A stretch of DNA of 10,220 bases from Candidatus Pacearchaeota archaeon (GTDB lineage: Archaea; Nanoarchaeota; Nanoarchaeia; Pacearchaeales; GW2011-AR1), in NCBI GenBank assembly GCA_002690445.1, contig NZER01000459.1, positions 1-10,220 of the forward strand, given 5' to 3'. Position numbers and translations under genes: made by a program. Shown in pieces: positions 1 through 4,745 of this stretch. The notes below the pieces were generated by a model. That model was not told the origin of the DNA. It was given only the letters and a program-made list of their open reading frames with translations, and searched no databases. Every line of letters begins with the position of its first letter. Position 1 is the first letter of the stretch.

Positions 1-213
1 ACATTTACTTATAAATGTTATAAAAATGGGGTGCGAGTTTATGAGGGGAGTTATACTATTTCTTCAACAGGTATAACAACTCACGAGATAACCCAATCAA
101 GAGGAACTACAACTTTTGTAGCAGGGGATAAGATAAAATTAAGTGGAAGTGGTTGGGTAGGATATACAATAAGTGATACAATTATTACATTAGAACTACA
201 ATTTGATACTTAA
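1..213 (+). CDS. C-terminal end of a probable virion (tail/fibre) protein, partial
   Basis: The reading frame is open to the left edge, so this is the last 70 or so residues of a longer protein rather than a complete gene starting at the GTG at 31. It reads TFTYKCYKNGVRVYEGSY... and ends ...TIITLELQFDT before TAA at 211-213. The sequence is rich in Thr, Ser, Gly and alternating hydrophobics, with a GDKIKLSGSG turn and a final beta-strand. That is typical of the C-terminal beta domains of tail fibres or other exposed virion proteins, but I recognise no specific family. It lies directly upstream of the early-type gene cluster and separated from it by a promoter, so it is probably the end of the structural operon if the genome is circular or permuted. 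The tail assignment is inference. Confidence 0.5.
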   Translation, partial: TFTYKCYKNGVRVYEGSYTISSTGITTHEITQSRGTTTFVAGDKIKLSGSGWVGYTISDTIITLELQFDT

Positions 214-230
214 CAGCGACGATAAAACCC

Positions 231-250
231 TTAACCGAAACATTTAAATA
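231..250 (+). promoter_or_regulatory. Archaeal promoter (BRE/TATA) for the 272 gene cluster
   Basis: A TTTAAATA box at 243-250 is preceded by GAAAC, a plausible BRE. The first T is 29 nt from the ATG at 272, so transcription should start at or next to the start codon (leaderless mRNA). The 14-nt block GAAACATTTAAATA (237-250) recurs identically at the capsid promoter (8518-8531). A TTAACCGA element at 231-238 lies just upstream and is a half-site of the palindrome found at 8533-8544. Confidence 0.7.
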
Positions 251-271
251 GTATGTGTTACAATAAGTTAC

Positions 272-451
272 ATGGTTAAGCATAAAATAGTAAGGATAAG
301 GTGGAGTACATGGAGAGCATTAAGGCATTCTATTAAAGGAAAGTCTGGCGAAACATTTACGGACTATATGGAAAGAGTTTCCGAGAAATTAAAATGGGCA
401 GACGCTCAGGAATTTGCATTTAATGAACTGAAAGGAGGGAATGATAAATAA
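272..451 (+). CDS. Small basic protein, possible ribbon-helix-helix regulator (59 aa)
   Basis: The product is 59 aa and I do not recognise it by name. It has a basic N-terminus (MVKHKIVRIRW) that could form a beta-strand. Two predicted helices follow, TWRALRHSIKG (about residues 13-23) and TFTDYMERVSEKLKW (about 28-42), joined by a KSGE turn. This strand-helix-helix order fits the ribbon-helix-helix DNA-binding fold of archaeal and viral regulators and antitoxins, but that is inference from pattern only. The start is set by the TATA box 29 nt upstream. The stop overlaps the next ATG by one base (TAATG), so it heads a small operon with the 451 and 563 genes. Confidence 0.6.
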   Translation: MVKHKIVRIRWSTWRALRHSIKGKSGETFTDYMERVSEKLKWADAQEFAFNELKGGNDK

Positions 452-579
452 TGGATAGAGAAAAATTGGCAGAAAAGATAGAATTTTTGATTAAAGGACA
501 GGAAGCAATCGGCTATAAAGTTGATGAGGTTATTGATAAGGTTAATGATTTATCAGATAAGCATGGAAACAAGTATTAA
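451..579 (+). CDS. Small helical charged protein of unknown function (42 aa)
   Basis: A 42-aa ORF starts at the ATG that shares a base with the preceding stop codon. A GGAGG at 434-438 lies inside the upstream gene, 12 nt before the ATG, and may serve as its ribosome site. The protein is almost entirely helix-forming and charged (MDREKLAEKIEFLIKGQ..., then VDEVIDKVNDLSDKHG), with hydrophobics at roughly heptad spacing, so a short coiled coil is plausible. No catalytic or metal-binding residues are visible. It overlaps the OB-fold-like gene by 17 nt, which argues for translational coupling. It is supported mainly by tight packing between two likelier genes. Confidence 0.5.
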   Translation: MDREKLAEKIEFLIKGQEAIGYKVDEVIDKVNDLSDKHGNKY

Positions 580-997
580 GGGATTTATTAAAGGCAAAGG
601 TATAACTTCGGGGGAAACTCACGGGAAGTTTTGGGAAAGATTTACTTTTGAGTTAGATAACGGTAAATCTTATAGTATATTTGATAAGACTATGGGGGAA
701 GCCTTAACAGTTGGGGATTTTGTAGAGATATCTGGAGTTCAAGGAGAAAAATATTTTAAGACTACGAATATTATAAGATTGGATAAACCAGATATAATGG
801 ACATACCTGTTGAAAAAGTTAAGACTATGGAAGCACCAAAGCCAAGTAAGTATAGAGAACCATCAGCAATAACAGCAGAAGGGCTATTAAGATATAGTAT
901 TAAGTTGTTTGATAGCGAAAGTTTTAAGGGTGGATTTGTGGAAGCCCAAGAAGCAACTATACAGGCTTACGAAGAATTATTAAGCCGTCTTAAATAG
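563..997 (+). CDS. OB-fold-like protein, probable ssDNA-binding or DNA-replication accessory protein (144 aa)
   Basis: The chosen ATG at 563 gives METSIKGFIKGKG...; an upstream in-frame TTG at 521 adds 14 residues that look like translated neighbour sequence, so I reject it. The N-terminal 75 residues alternate beta-strands and turns: IKGFIKGKGITSG, then WERFTFELDNGKSYSIFD, then GDFVEISGVQGEKYFKTTNIIRL. This is the pattern of a small OB fold, with aromatic residues (W, F, Y) that could stack on nucleic acid. The linker (about residues 75-100) is Pro/Lys-rich. A C-terminal helical segment (AEGLLRYSIKLFDSESFKGGF to YEELLSRLK) could mediate dimerisation or partner binding. Viral single-stranded DNA-binding proteins share this layout, but I cannot name a family. 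It is the third gene of the 272 operon. Confidence 0.6.
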   Translation: METSIKGFIKGKGITSGETHGKFWERFTFELDNGKSYSIFDKTMGEALTVGDFVEISGVQGEKYFKTTNIIRLDKPDIMDIPVEKVKTMEAPKPSKYREPSAITAEGLLRYSIKLFDSESFKGGFVEAQEATIQAYEELLSRLK

Positions 998-1009
998 TCT
1001 TAAGTAGAT

Positions 1010-1017
1010 TTTAAATA
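1010..1017 (+). promoter_or_regulatory. TATA box for the zinc-ribbon gene, leaderless
   Basis: TTTAAATA lies exactly 29 nt upstream of the ATG at 1039. This is the same distance as at the 272, 2432 and 8553 starts and predicts an mRNA starting at the start codon. The box lies just after the OB-fold gene's stop codon. Confidence 0.6.
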
Positions 1018-1020
1018 GTA

Positions 1021-1038
1021 TATTTATTTTTTTTTATT
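1021..1038 (+). terminator. T-rich tract, possible archaeal terminator of the 272-997 operon
   Basis: A run of nine T (1027-1035) sits in a T/A-only stretch 24-41 nt after the OB-fold stop codon. Archaeal RNA polymerase terminates intrinsically at oligo-T tracts without needing a hairpin. The tract falls between the next gene's TATA box and its start codon, so it may only be AT-rich promoter DNA. Confidence 0.35.
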
Positions 1039-1209
1039 ATGATTAGTAACAAAAAGGGGGTATACCAAAGGGTATGTAAAAGATGTGATAAGATTTTCTA
1101 TGCAACTGGTAAGAATGCAAAGATTTGTGATAAATGCCTTCATCCAGCATATTGCCCAAAAAGCCCAAGACCCTTAAAATTCCCAAAGAAATGCACTATT
1201 ATTAGATGA
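1039..1209 (+). CDS. Zinc-ribbon protein (56 aa)
   Basis: A 56-aa basic protein with two CxxC knuckles, C13-C16 and C30-C33, separated by 13 residues (VCKRCDKIFYATG... then ICDKC). This is the classic four-cysteine zinc-ribbon arrangement. Further cysteines at 39 and 52 and a Lys/Pro-rich tail follow. Small zinc ribbons of this type in archaea and their viruses usually bind nucleic acid or modulate transcription, but the specific role is unknown. The start is fixed by a TATA box 29 nt upstream. The gene converges with the minus-strand winged-helix gene and the two overlap by 8 bases at their 3' ends, so the two mRNAs would be antisense to each other there. Confidence 0.7.
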   Translation: MISNKKGVYQRVCKRCDKIFYATGKNAKICDKCLHPAYCPKSPRPLKFPKKCTIIR

Positions 1210-1510
1210 GTTTTTGTTCCTTTGGTATTGTCTCGTTCATTCCGCTAAGATAGTCCTTTTCTCTCGCTCTTTTGATTTTAGCCCATTGTTTACAAGTCCA
1301 GATATTATTTCCATCAATCACTATTTCTTTTCTCGCTTCCAGTTCATTAAGATACTCTAATAATGTTCGTCTGGATGTTCCCCATAGTTTTCCGCATTCT
1401 CCAAGAAGTTTATTCTTATCTACAAAGTCTCCAGTAAATGAGACATTTCGTATAGCAGTTGTTAGTCTATTAATCTTTGTTGCTCGTGGTAGCCATTCGT
1501 ATAAATCCAT
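1202..1510 (-). CDS. Winged-helix-like DNA-binding protein, candidate viral transcription regulator (102 aa)
   Basis: This is the only convincing minus-strand gene. The product is 102 aa. Residues from about 28 to 72 read as helix (DFVDKNKLLGECGKLW), turn (GTS), recognition-type helix (RRTLLEYLNELEARK) and beta-hairpin wing (EIVIDGNNIW), the order of a winged helix-turn-helix. A basic C-terminal tail follows (KIKRAREKDYLSG...). The start is strongly supported by GGAGGTGA (1522-1515) four bases upstream and a TATA box further up. A divergent lone regulator facing the noncoding region fits a repressor or early/late switch. Operator candidates are the repeats in 1941-2236. The fold is inferred from pattern; no family name is claimed. 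Confidence 0.7.
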   Translation of the reverse strand: MDLYEWLPRATKINRLTTAIRNVSFTGDFVDKNKLLGECGKLWGTSRRTLLEYLNELEARKEIVIDGNNIWTCKQWAKIKRAREKDYLSGMNETIPKEQKLI

Positions 1511-1555
1511 TTTATCACCTCCATACTACAAACACAACAAGGTGCCTTATATAAT
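1511..1555 (-). promoter_or_regulatory. Promoter and Shine-Dalgarno site of the minus-strand regulator
   Basis: Reading the minus strand, ATTATATA (1555-1548) is a good archaeal TATA box. Applying the 29-nt spacing seen at the other promoters places the transcript start near 1526. This leaves a leader of about 15 nt that contains GGAGGTGA (1522-1515) with a 4-nt spacer to the ATG. Unlike the plus-strand leaderless promoters, this gene therefore has a short leader with a strong ribosome site. Confidence 0.65.
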
Positions 1556-1940
1556 TATGGGTTGTGTGTGTGTTATGTTTAGACATCACCCTATACCTTA
1601 CAAAATTCGTTACTTCCCTAATTTTGTCGGACTTCTCAGTAATACTTCGGACAAACATTCTGCCGTTCAAGTTTACTTTTGAGTGAGTCGTCCTTTGGGA
1701 TGGCACACACACAAAAGCAATCTGTCATAAAGACATTTTGCGTCCCTCTTATTTTTCCTACGAACTACCAAGTGTAAATAACAAACTCAATTTAAAATTT
1801 GGAAGCACTCAGATGGATATGCTGTATTTACAAGGCTTACTATCACCCCTTCACTATTGCATACCTCATTGAAACCATTCCTAAAGGTGTTAATTATTCC
1901 TGGAGGATGTTTAGATTTCATAGATTCTTAAATTGATTCT

Positions 1941-1992
1941 TTTATATAAGTATTTCGTTCGTTTTGTAATGTGCGAACGGATTACGAACGGA
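1941..1992 (+). promoter_or_regulatory. Promoter with overlapping CGTTCG/CGAACG operator-like repeats
   Basis: TTTATATA (1941-1948) is a strong TATA box, predicting a start near 1970. Between TATA and the predicted start lies CGTTCG (1956-1961). At and just after the start are two direct copies of CGAACGGA (1974-1981 and 1985-1992), 11 bp apart, about one helical turn. CGTTCG is the inverse of CGAACG. A protein bound here would occlude or straddle the start site, so this looks like an operator-controlled promoter firing into the repeat region. Confidence 0.55.
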
Positions 1993-2216
1993 CTACAAAA
2001 AACCACCTCAAAGGGCGAAGAAATATACTTATAGGATGTTCCCTTTTAAAATCTACGATTTTAACAGTCACTCCTACCCGCATACTCGCCCTACTCTTTT
2101 CGGTGACTTTTATTTATTCTCCACAGGAAATGGGGGTTGGGGGGGGTACGTTTCCTATGGAACTGTGCACTAAGGTTCGGATTGTGCGAACTTTTCCACA
2201 GGAAATGAAAATATAG
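1971..2216 (+). CDS. Doubtful leaderless GTG ORF (81 aa), possibly instead a noncoding transcript
   Basis: A GTG at 1971 sits at the start expected from the TATA box at 1941-1948, so an 81-aa leaderless ORF is formally possible. The protein is unconvincing. Its first residues are encoded by the CGAACGGA repeats, its C-terminal half runs through the palindromes and G tracts (giving two near-copies of PQEM), and it uses arginine CGA/CGG codons that neighbouring genes avoid. I think an untranslated RNA made from this promoter across the palindromes is at least as likely. It is listed so the promoter is not left without a possible product. Confidence 0.15.
   Translation: MRTDYERTTKNHLKGRRNILIGCSLLKSTILTVTPTRILALLFSVTFIYSPQEMGVGGGTFPMELCTKVRIVRTFPQEMKI
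2046..2064. repeat. Inverted repeat, 8-bp arms with 3-nt loop
   Basis: TTAAAATC, TAC, GATTTTAA forms a perfect 8-bp inverted repeat. It lies between the 1941 promoter and the palindrome cluster. It could be a hairpin in RNA or a binding site for a dimeric protein; its AT-rich arms also suit DNA melting. Confidence 0.5.
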
Positions 2217-2236
2217 ACCTTCATTTCCTATGGAAA
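2118..2236. repeat. Four phased TTTCC-N3-GGAAA palindromes in alternating orientation
   Basis: The four sites are TCTCCACAGGAAA (2118-2130), TTTCCTATGGAAC (2151-2163), TTTCCACAGGAAA (2193-2205) and TTTCCTATGGAAA (2224-2236). Their centres are 33, 42 and 31 bp apart, about 3, 4 and 3 helical turns. With the consensus CCAYAGGAAATG the sites alternate plus, minus, plus, minus. Sites 3 and 4 form an inverted pair matching at 11 of 12 positions (2196-2207 against 2222-2233). This is the arrangement of an iteron-like initiator array, a packaging recognition site or a multi-site operator; no known site is matched by name. Confidence 0.7.
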
Positions 2237-2354
2237 TAGGTAAAATGAGGTATCTTTTACTATAAATAAGCAATAATAATGCATTAGAATGGCTTATTAT
2301 GGCTTAGAACCCACAAATTACAAGGATTTGAGGTATTTTTACCGACGTTGAGCA

Positions 2355-2375
2355 GGGGGGGGAGAAAGGGGGGGG
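2355..2375 (+). other. Paired G8 tracts with G-quadruplex potential
   Basis: Two runs of eight G (2355-2362 and 2368-2375) are separated by AGAAA. A similar cluster, G5-TT-G8, lies at 2132-2146 between palindromes 1 and 2. Such runs are exceptional in this AT-rich DNA. Each cluster could supply four G-triplets for an intramolecular quadruplex. Run lengths should be treated with care because long homopolymers are prone to sequencing error. Confidence 0.5.
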
Positions 2376-2402
2376 TCATACCCCAGAAAAAAAAATAATA
2401 TA

Positions 2403-2410
2403 TTTATAAA
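2403..2410 (+). promoter_or_regulatory. TATA box of the packaging operon (HNH gene), leaderless
   Basis: TTTATAAA lies 29 nt upstream of the ATG at 2432 in an A/T-only stretch that follows the G8 tracts. No Shine-Dalgarno site precedes the ATG, consistent with a leaderless mRNA. It is the only clear promoter before the long run of overlapping genes down to 8093, so it probably drives the whole packaging and portal operon. Confidence 0.65.
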
Positions 2411-2431
2411 GTATAAAATCATAGAATATCA

Positions 2432-2731
2432 ATGAAAAGAGACAAAAATTACTTAAAATGGCGGGAAAGTGTGATAAATAGGGATAAATGTTGCCAAATA
2501 TGCAAGAAAAATGGCAAAAACGGAAAAGGCTTAAATGCCCATCACATAATACCAAGAAATTTTATAAAATATGCCTATTCATTAAAAAACGGCTTAACTC
2601 TATGTGCGGGTTGCCATACATTAGCCAAATATTCCGCACATAAACACCCACTTTGGTTCACAAACTGGCTTAAGATTAATAAACGAACTTTATATAATAC
2701 AGCAATGGAGAGAATAAATGAAAATCCTTAA
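2432..2731 (+). CDS. HNH endonuclease
   Basis: A 99-aa protein with a complete HNH (beta-beta-alpha-metal) nuclease motif. C21-x2-C24 and C58-x2-C61 form the structural zinc site, the AHHIIPR motif (H37-H38) supplies the metal ligand and general base, N53 is the middle Asn, and H62 follows the last Cys. The whole protein is little more than the domain, with a basic N-terminus (MKRDKNYLKWRES) and a Trp-rich C-terminus. HNH proteins encoded beside terminases are known in many head-tailed phages to act with TerL in cutting DNA at cos sites. Its place two genes before TerL, and its 14-nt overlap with the intervening methyltransferase, fit that role. A free-standing homing nuclease is the alternative. 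The start follows a TATA box at 29 nt. Confidence 0.9.
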   Translation: MKRDKNYLKWRESVINRDKCCQICKKNGKNGKGLNAHHIIPRNFIKYAYSLKNGLTLCAGCHTLAKYSAHKHPLWFTNWLKINKRTLYNTAMERINENP

Positions 2732-3299
2732 CTTATATGCAGGAATAGGCGGTAATCGGAAGTTATGGGGAGACGAACACGAAATCACAGCAGTAGAGAT
2801 AAATCCCAAAATAGCGAAGATATACAAAGACTTCTTCCCAAACGACAAAATGATAATCGCAGACGCCCATAAATATTTATTAGAACATTATAACGAGTTT
2901 GACTTTATATGGAGTTCCCCACCATGCCCAAGCCATAGCCGCTTAAGAGCCTGTAACCCTAAACAAAATAAACCTATATTCCCAGACATGAAATTATATG
3001 AGGAGATTATTTTTTTAAGGAAATGGTTTAAGGGCAAATGGGTAGTTGAAAATGTTAAACCCTATTATAAACCCTTGATAGAATGTGTGGAAATTCAAAG
3101 GCATTGTTTTTGGGCAAATTTTAAAATAAAGGTTATTGAGGTTAAGCATGGTGTAGATATAGAAGCTGGAATAATCCCCGACATGGAATTAAAACATGGT
3201 GTATCTTTAAAGGATTATAAGGGTATAGATAAAAGAAAAATATTAAGGAACATGGTAAATCCTAAAATAGGGGAGAGTATATTAAATGAAATACGATAA
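2718..3299 (+). CDS. DNA (cytosine-5-)-methyltransferase, compact form
   Basis: A 193-aa protein transferring methyl from S-adenosylmethionine to cytosine C5. Visible motifs in order are I LYAGIGGNRK (6-15), II VEINP (26-30), IV SSPPCPSHSR with catalytic C70, VI VENV (110-113), a motif VIII-like QRHCFWANF and a final motif like IX/X, RNMVNPKIGESILNEI. Bacterial Dcm-type enzymes are usually over 300 aa; here the target-recognition region between VIII and the last motif is only about 40 residues. No cognate restriction enzyme is evident, although the adjacent HNH protein could be one. Roles could be protection from host restriction, self-marking before packaging or origin control. It overlaps the HNH gene and TerL by 14 nt each, so the three are probably translated together. 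Confidence 0.9.
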   Translation: MKILNLYAGIGGNRKLWGDEHEITAVEINPKIAKIYKDFFPNDKMIIADAHKYLLEHYNEFDFIWSSPPCPSHSRLRACNPKQNKPIFPDMKLYEEIIFLRKWFKGKWVVENVKPYYKPLIECVEIQRHCFWANFKIKVIEVKHGVDIEAGIIPDMELKHGVSLKDYKGIDKRKILRNMVNPKIGESILNEIR

Positions 3300-4614
3300 G
3301 TGGCAAAAAGAAATATTAGAAGCAAAAGGAGACATATTAGCAAACACAGGCAGACAAGTAGGAAAAACCACAGTTTTCTCACATAAGATTGGAAATTACT
3401 TAATGAAAAACAAAGGAACTCAAATAATCGTAGTCTCATTAACAGAAGACCAAGCAAAATTAATAATTGTAATGGTATTGGATTATTTAGAAAAGAAATG
3501 CAAACAAAATATACAAAAGGGAAAGAACAAACCAACAAAAAGCAGAATATGGCTAAAGAATGGGGCACATGTAATAAGCCGTCCAGTTGGAAATACAGGA
3601 GACGCAGTAAGGGGCTTTACAGGAGATGTATTATATATTGACGAAGCCAGTGGTATGCCAGAAATGATGTGGAAAGCAGCAATGCCAACCCTTATGACAA
3701 CAGCAGGACAAATTTGGATGAGCAGCACACCAAGAGGAAAGTTCATAGAGAACACAAACAAAAAAAACTTCTTCTTTAAATGTTGGGAAAACCACGAGGA
3801 TAAATGGCAAGTCTTTAATATCACAAGCCCCCAAGCAATGCAAGAAAGAGAAATCACAGAAGAATGGACGATAGAAAAAAGAGACAAAGCCCTAAAGTTC
3901 CTAAAAGACCAACAAGCCTTATTAACAGAAATGGAGTTCAAGCAAGAATATCTATCCGAGTTCCTTGACGATATGAGACAATGGTTTGAGGATGACTTAA
4001 TAAGAAGTTGCATGACAGAAGAAAGACCAAACAAAATTGACAAAAACAATAACAAAACATACTATCTGGGTATTGATGTTGCAAGGATGGGAGAAGATGA
4101 AAGTAGTTTTGAAATATTCGAACTAAGAAAAGACCACATGTATCAAGTTGAAAATCAAATTACAAAAAAGACTACTCTACCCCAAACCTTTGAACACATT
4201 AAAGAACTTAACCTCCTTTATGGTTTTACCAAAATCTTCATTGATTCGGTGGGTATTGGGGTAGGGGTTTTTGATTGGCTAATGGCAGACGACGACACAA
4301 GACACATCACAGAAGCAATAGACAACTCCAAACAAATAATAACCACCGACGGAAGAACAAGAAAACTACAAAAGACATTAAAATATTCTCACATGAAGAT
4401 GTTAATGGAAACAAACAAAGTCCATCTTTTAGACGACCCTGGAATTTTTGAAAGTATAAAAAGCACCCAGTATGCATACAGCAACGATAGTTTAGGCAAA
4501 AGACACCTAAAGATATTCGGAAATTACACTCATATATGCGAGGGAATCGCTAATGCAGTATGGGGGCAAAAATACAAAGAATTAAATAATAAGATATACA
4601 CTATTAAAGTATGA
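3286..4614 (+). CDS. terL: Terminase large subunit (packaging ATPase/nuclease)
   Basis: A 442-aa motor that pumps DNA into the prohead through the portal and cuts concatemers. N-terminal ATPase: Walker A GRQVGKTT (22-29), Walker B VLYIDEAS (115-122, catalytic E120), coupling motif SST (146-148). C-terminal RNase H-like nuclease: YLGIDVARMGEDES with D264 and IFIDSVG with D320. The third acidic position of the usual HDDxxDA signature is unusual: here it reads ICEGIANAV, with E419 and N423 where Asp is common. The length is normal for the family. The start overlaps the methyltransferase by 14 nt and the stop overlaps the next ATG (ATGA). No small terminase subunit is recognisable nearby. Confidence 0.95.
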   Translation: MKYDKWQKEILEAKGDILANTGRQVGKTTVFSHKIGNYLMKNKGTQIIVVSLTEDQAKLIIVMVLDYLEKKCKQNIQKGKNKPTKSRIWLKNGAHVISRPVGNTGDAVRGFTGDVLYIDEASGMPEMMWKAAMPTLMTTAGQIWMSSTPRGKFIENTNKKNFFFKCWENHEDKWQVFNITSPQAMQEREITEEWTIEKRDKALKFLKDQQALLTEMEFKQEYLSEFLDDMRQWFEDDLIRSCMTEERPNKIDKNNNKTYYLGIDVARMGEDESSFEIFELRKDHMYQVENQITKKTTLPQTFEHIKELNLLYGFTKIFIDSVGIGVGVFDWLMADDDTRHITEAIDNSKQIITTDGRTRKLQKTLKYSHMKMLMETNKVHLLDDPGIFESIKSTQYAYSNDSLGKRHLKIFGNYTHICEGIANAVWGQKYKELNNKIYTIKV

Positions 4615-4745
4615 AAGCAATAAACCCAACCAACGAAAAAGACGAAGACAAGGGAGAAGCATACACCTTAGAGGATAAAGACTATTTATTAATCCAAGCA
4701 ATCAGAGATTTAACTAACGAAATAGAGAGGGCGAGGCTTAGATAA
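4611..4745 (+). CDS. Small charged protein of unknown function (44 aa)
   Basis: A 44-aa ORF coupled on both sides: its ATG overlaps the TerL stop (ATGA) and its TAA shares a base with the next ATG. The N-terminal half is hydrophilic (NPTNEKDEDKGEAY) and the C-terminal half is a probable helix (DYLLIQAIRDLTNEIERARLR). Small helical proteins beside TerL are sometimes packaging accessory factors, but this one is far shorter than known small terminase subunits and lacks a visible DNA-binding motif. Its reality is supported by the tight spacing; its function is unknown. Confidence 0.65.
   Translation: MKAINPTNEKDEDKGEAYTLEDKDYLLIQAIRDLTNEIERARLR

Larger units (their letters stand above)
1511..2431. 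other. Long noncoding/regulatory region, candidate origin or packaging locus
   Basis: About 920 bases hold no ORF that resembles a protein in either strand; the open frames here are short, cysteine/histidine- or proline-rich noise. The stretch contains the regulator promoter (1548-1555), a (TG)n tract at 1563-1573 facing a (CA)n tract at 1704-1713, and a second promoter at 1941. It also holds CGTTCG/CGAACG repeats (1956-1992), an 8-bp-arm hairpin (2046-2064), four TTTCC-N3-GGAAA palindromes (2118-2236), two G-tract clusters (2132-2146, 2355-2375) and the HNH gene promoter. I see no tRNA, CRISPR or insertion sequence. In viruses such a repeat-dense gap is typically an origin, a cos/pac site or a control region; which of these applies here is not decided by the sequence. 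Confidence 0.6.

Noticed and set aside
1..213. Variable region of a diversity-generating retroelement in the fibre-like C-terminus
   Set aside because: No reverse transcriptase or template repeat is present in the window, so the idea has no support here.
521..562. N-terminal extension of the OB-fold-like protein from TTG 521
   Set aside because: The extra residues overlap the 42-aa gene out of frame and look like frame-shifted translation; ATG 563 gives a sensible N-terminus.
1272..1682. 136-aa plus-strand ORF opposite the winged-helix gene
   Set aside because: It is antisense to a gene with a good promoter and ribosome site, is Ser/Leu/Pro/His-rich like typical antisense translations, and lacks its own promoter.
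1515..1712. 65-aa minus-strand ORF upstream of the winged-helix gene
   Set aside because: It runs through the TATA box and Shine-Dalgarno site of the 1202-1510 gene and a (TG)n tract, and the sequence is His/Arg/Val noise without a ribosome site.
2091..2273. 60-aa minus-strand ORF across the palindrome array
   Set aside because: It is coded mostly by the repeats and C tracts, starts at a TTG without ribosome site, and has no protein-like pattern.
1511..2431. Possible tRNA, CRISPR array or insertion sequence in the noncoding region
   Set aside because: No cloverleaf with a GTTCRA arm, no regularly spaced identical repeats of 24-37 bp, and no transposase or terminal inverted repeats were seen; the repeats present are short 12-15 bp palindromes.
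2432..2731. HNH protein as a restriction enzyme paired with the methyltransferase
   Set aside because: Possible, but the protein has no target-recognition domain beyond the HNH core and sits in the terminase operon, so a packaging role is more likely; not called as a restriction-modification system.
3215..4055. Large minus-strand ORFs opposite terL (117, 190 and 70 aa)
   Set aside because: They are antisense shadows of the well-supported TerL and methyltransferase genes, Leu/Phe/Cys/Ser-rich with no start signals.
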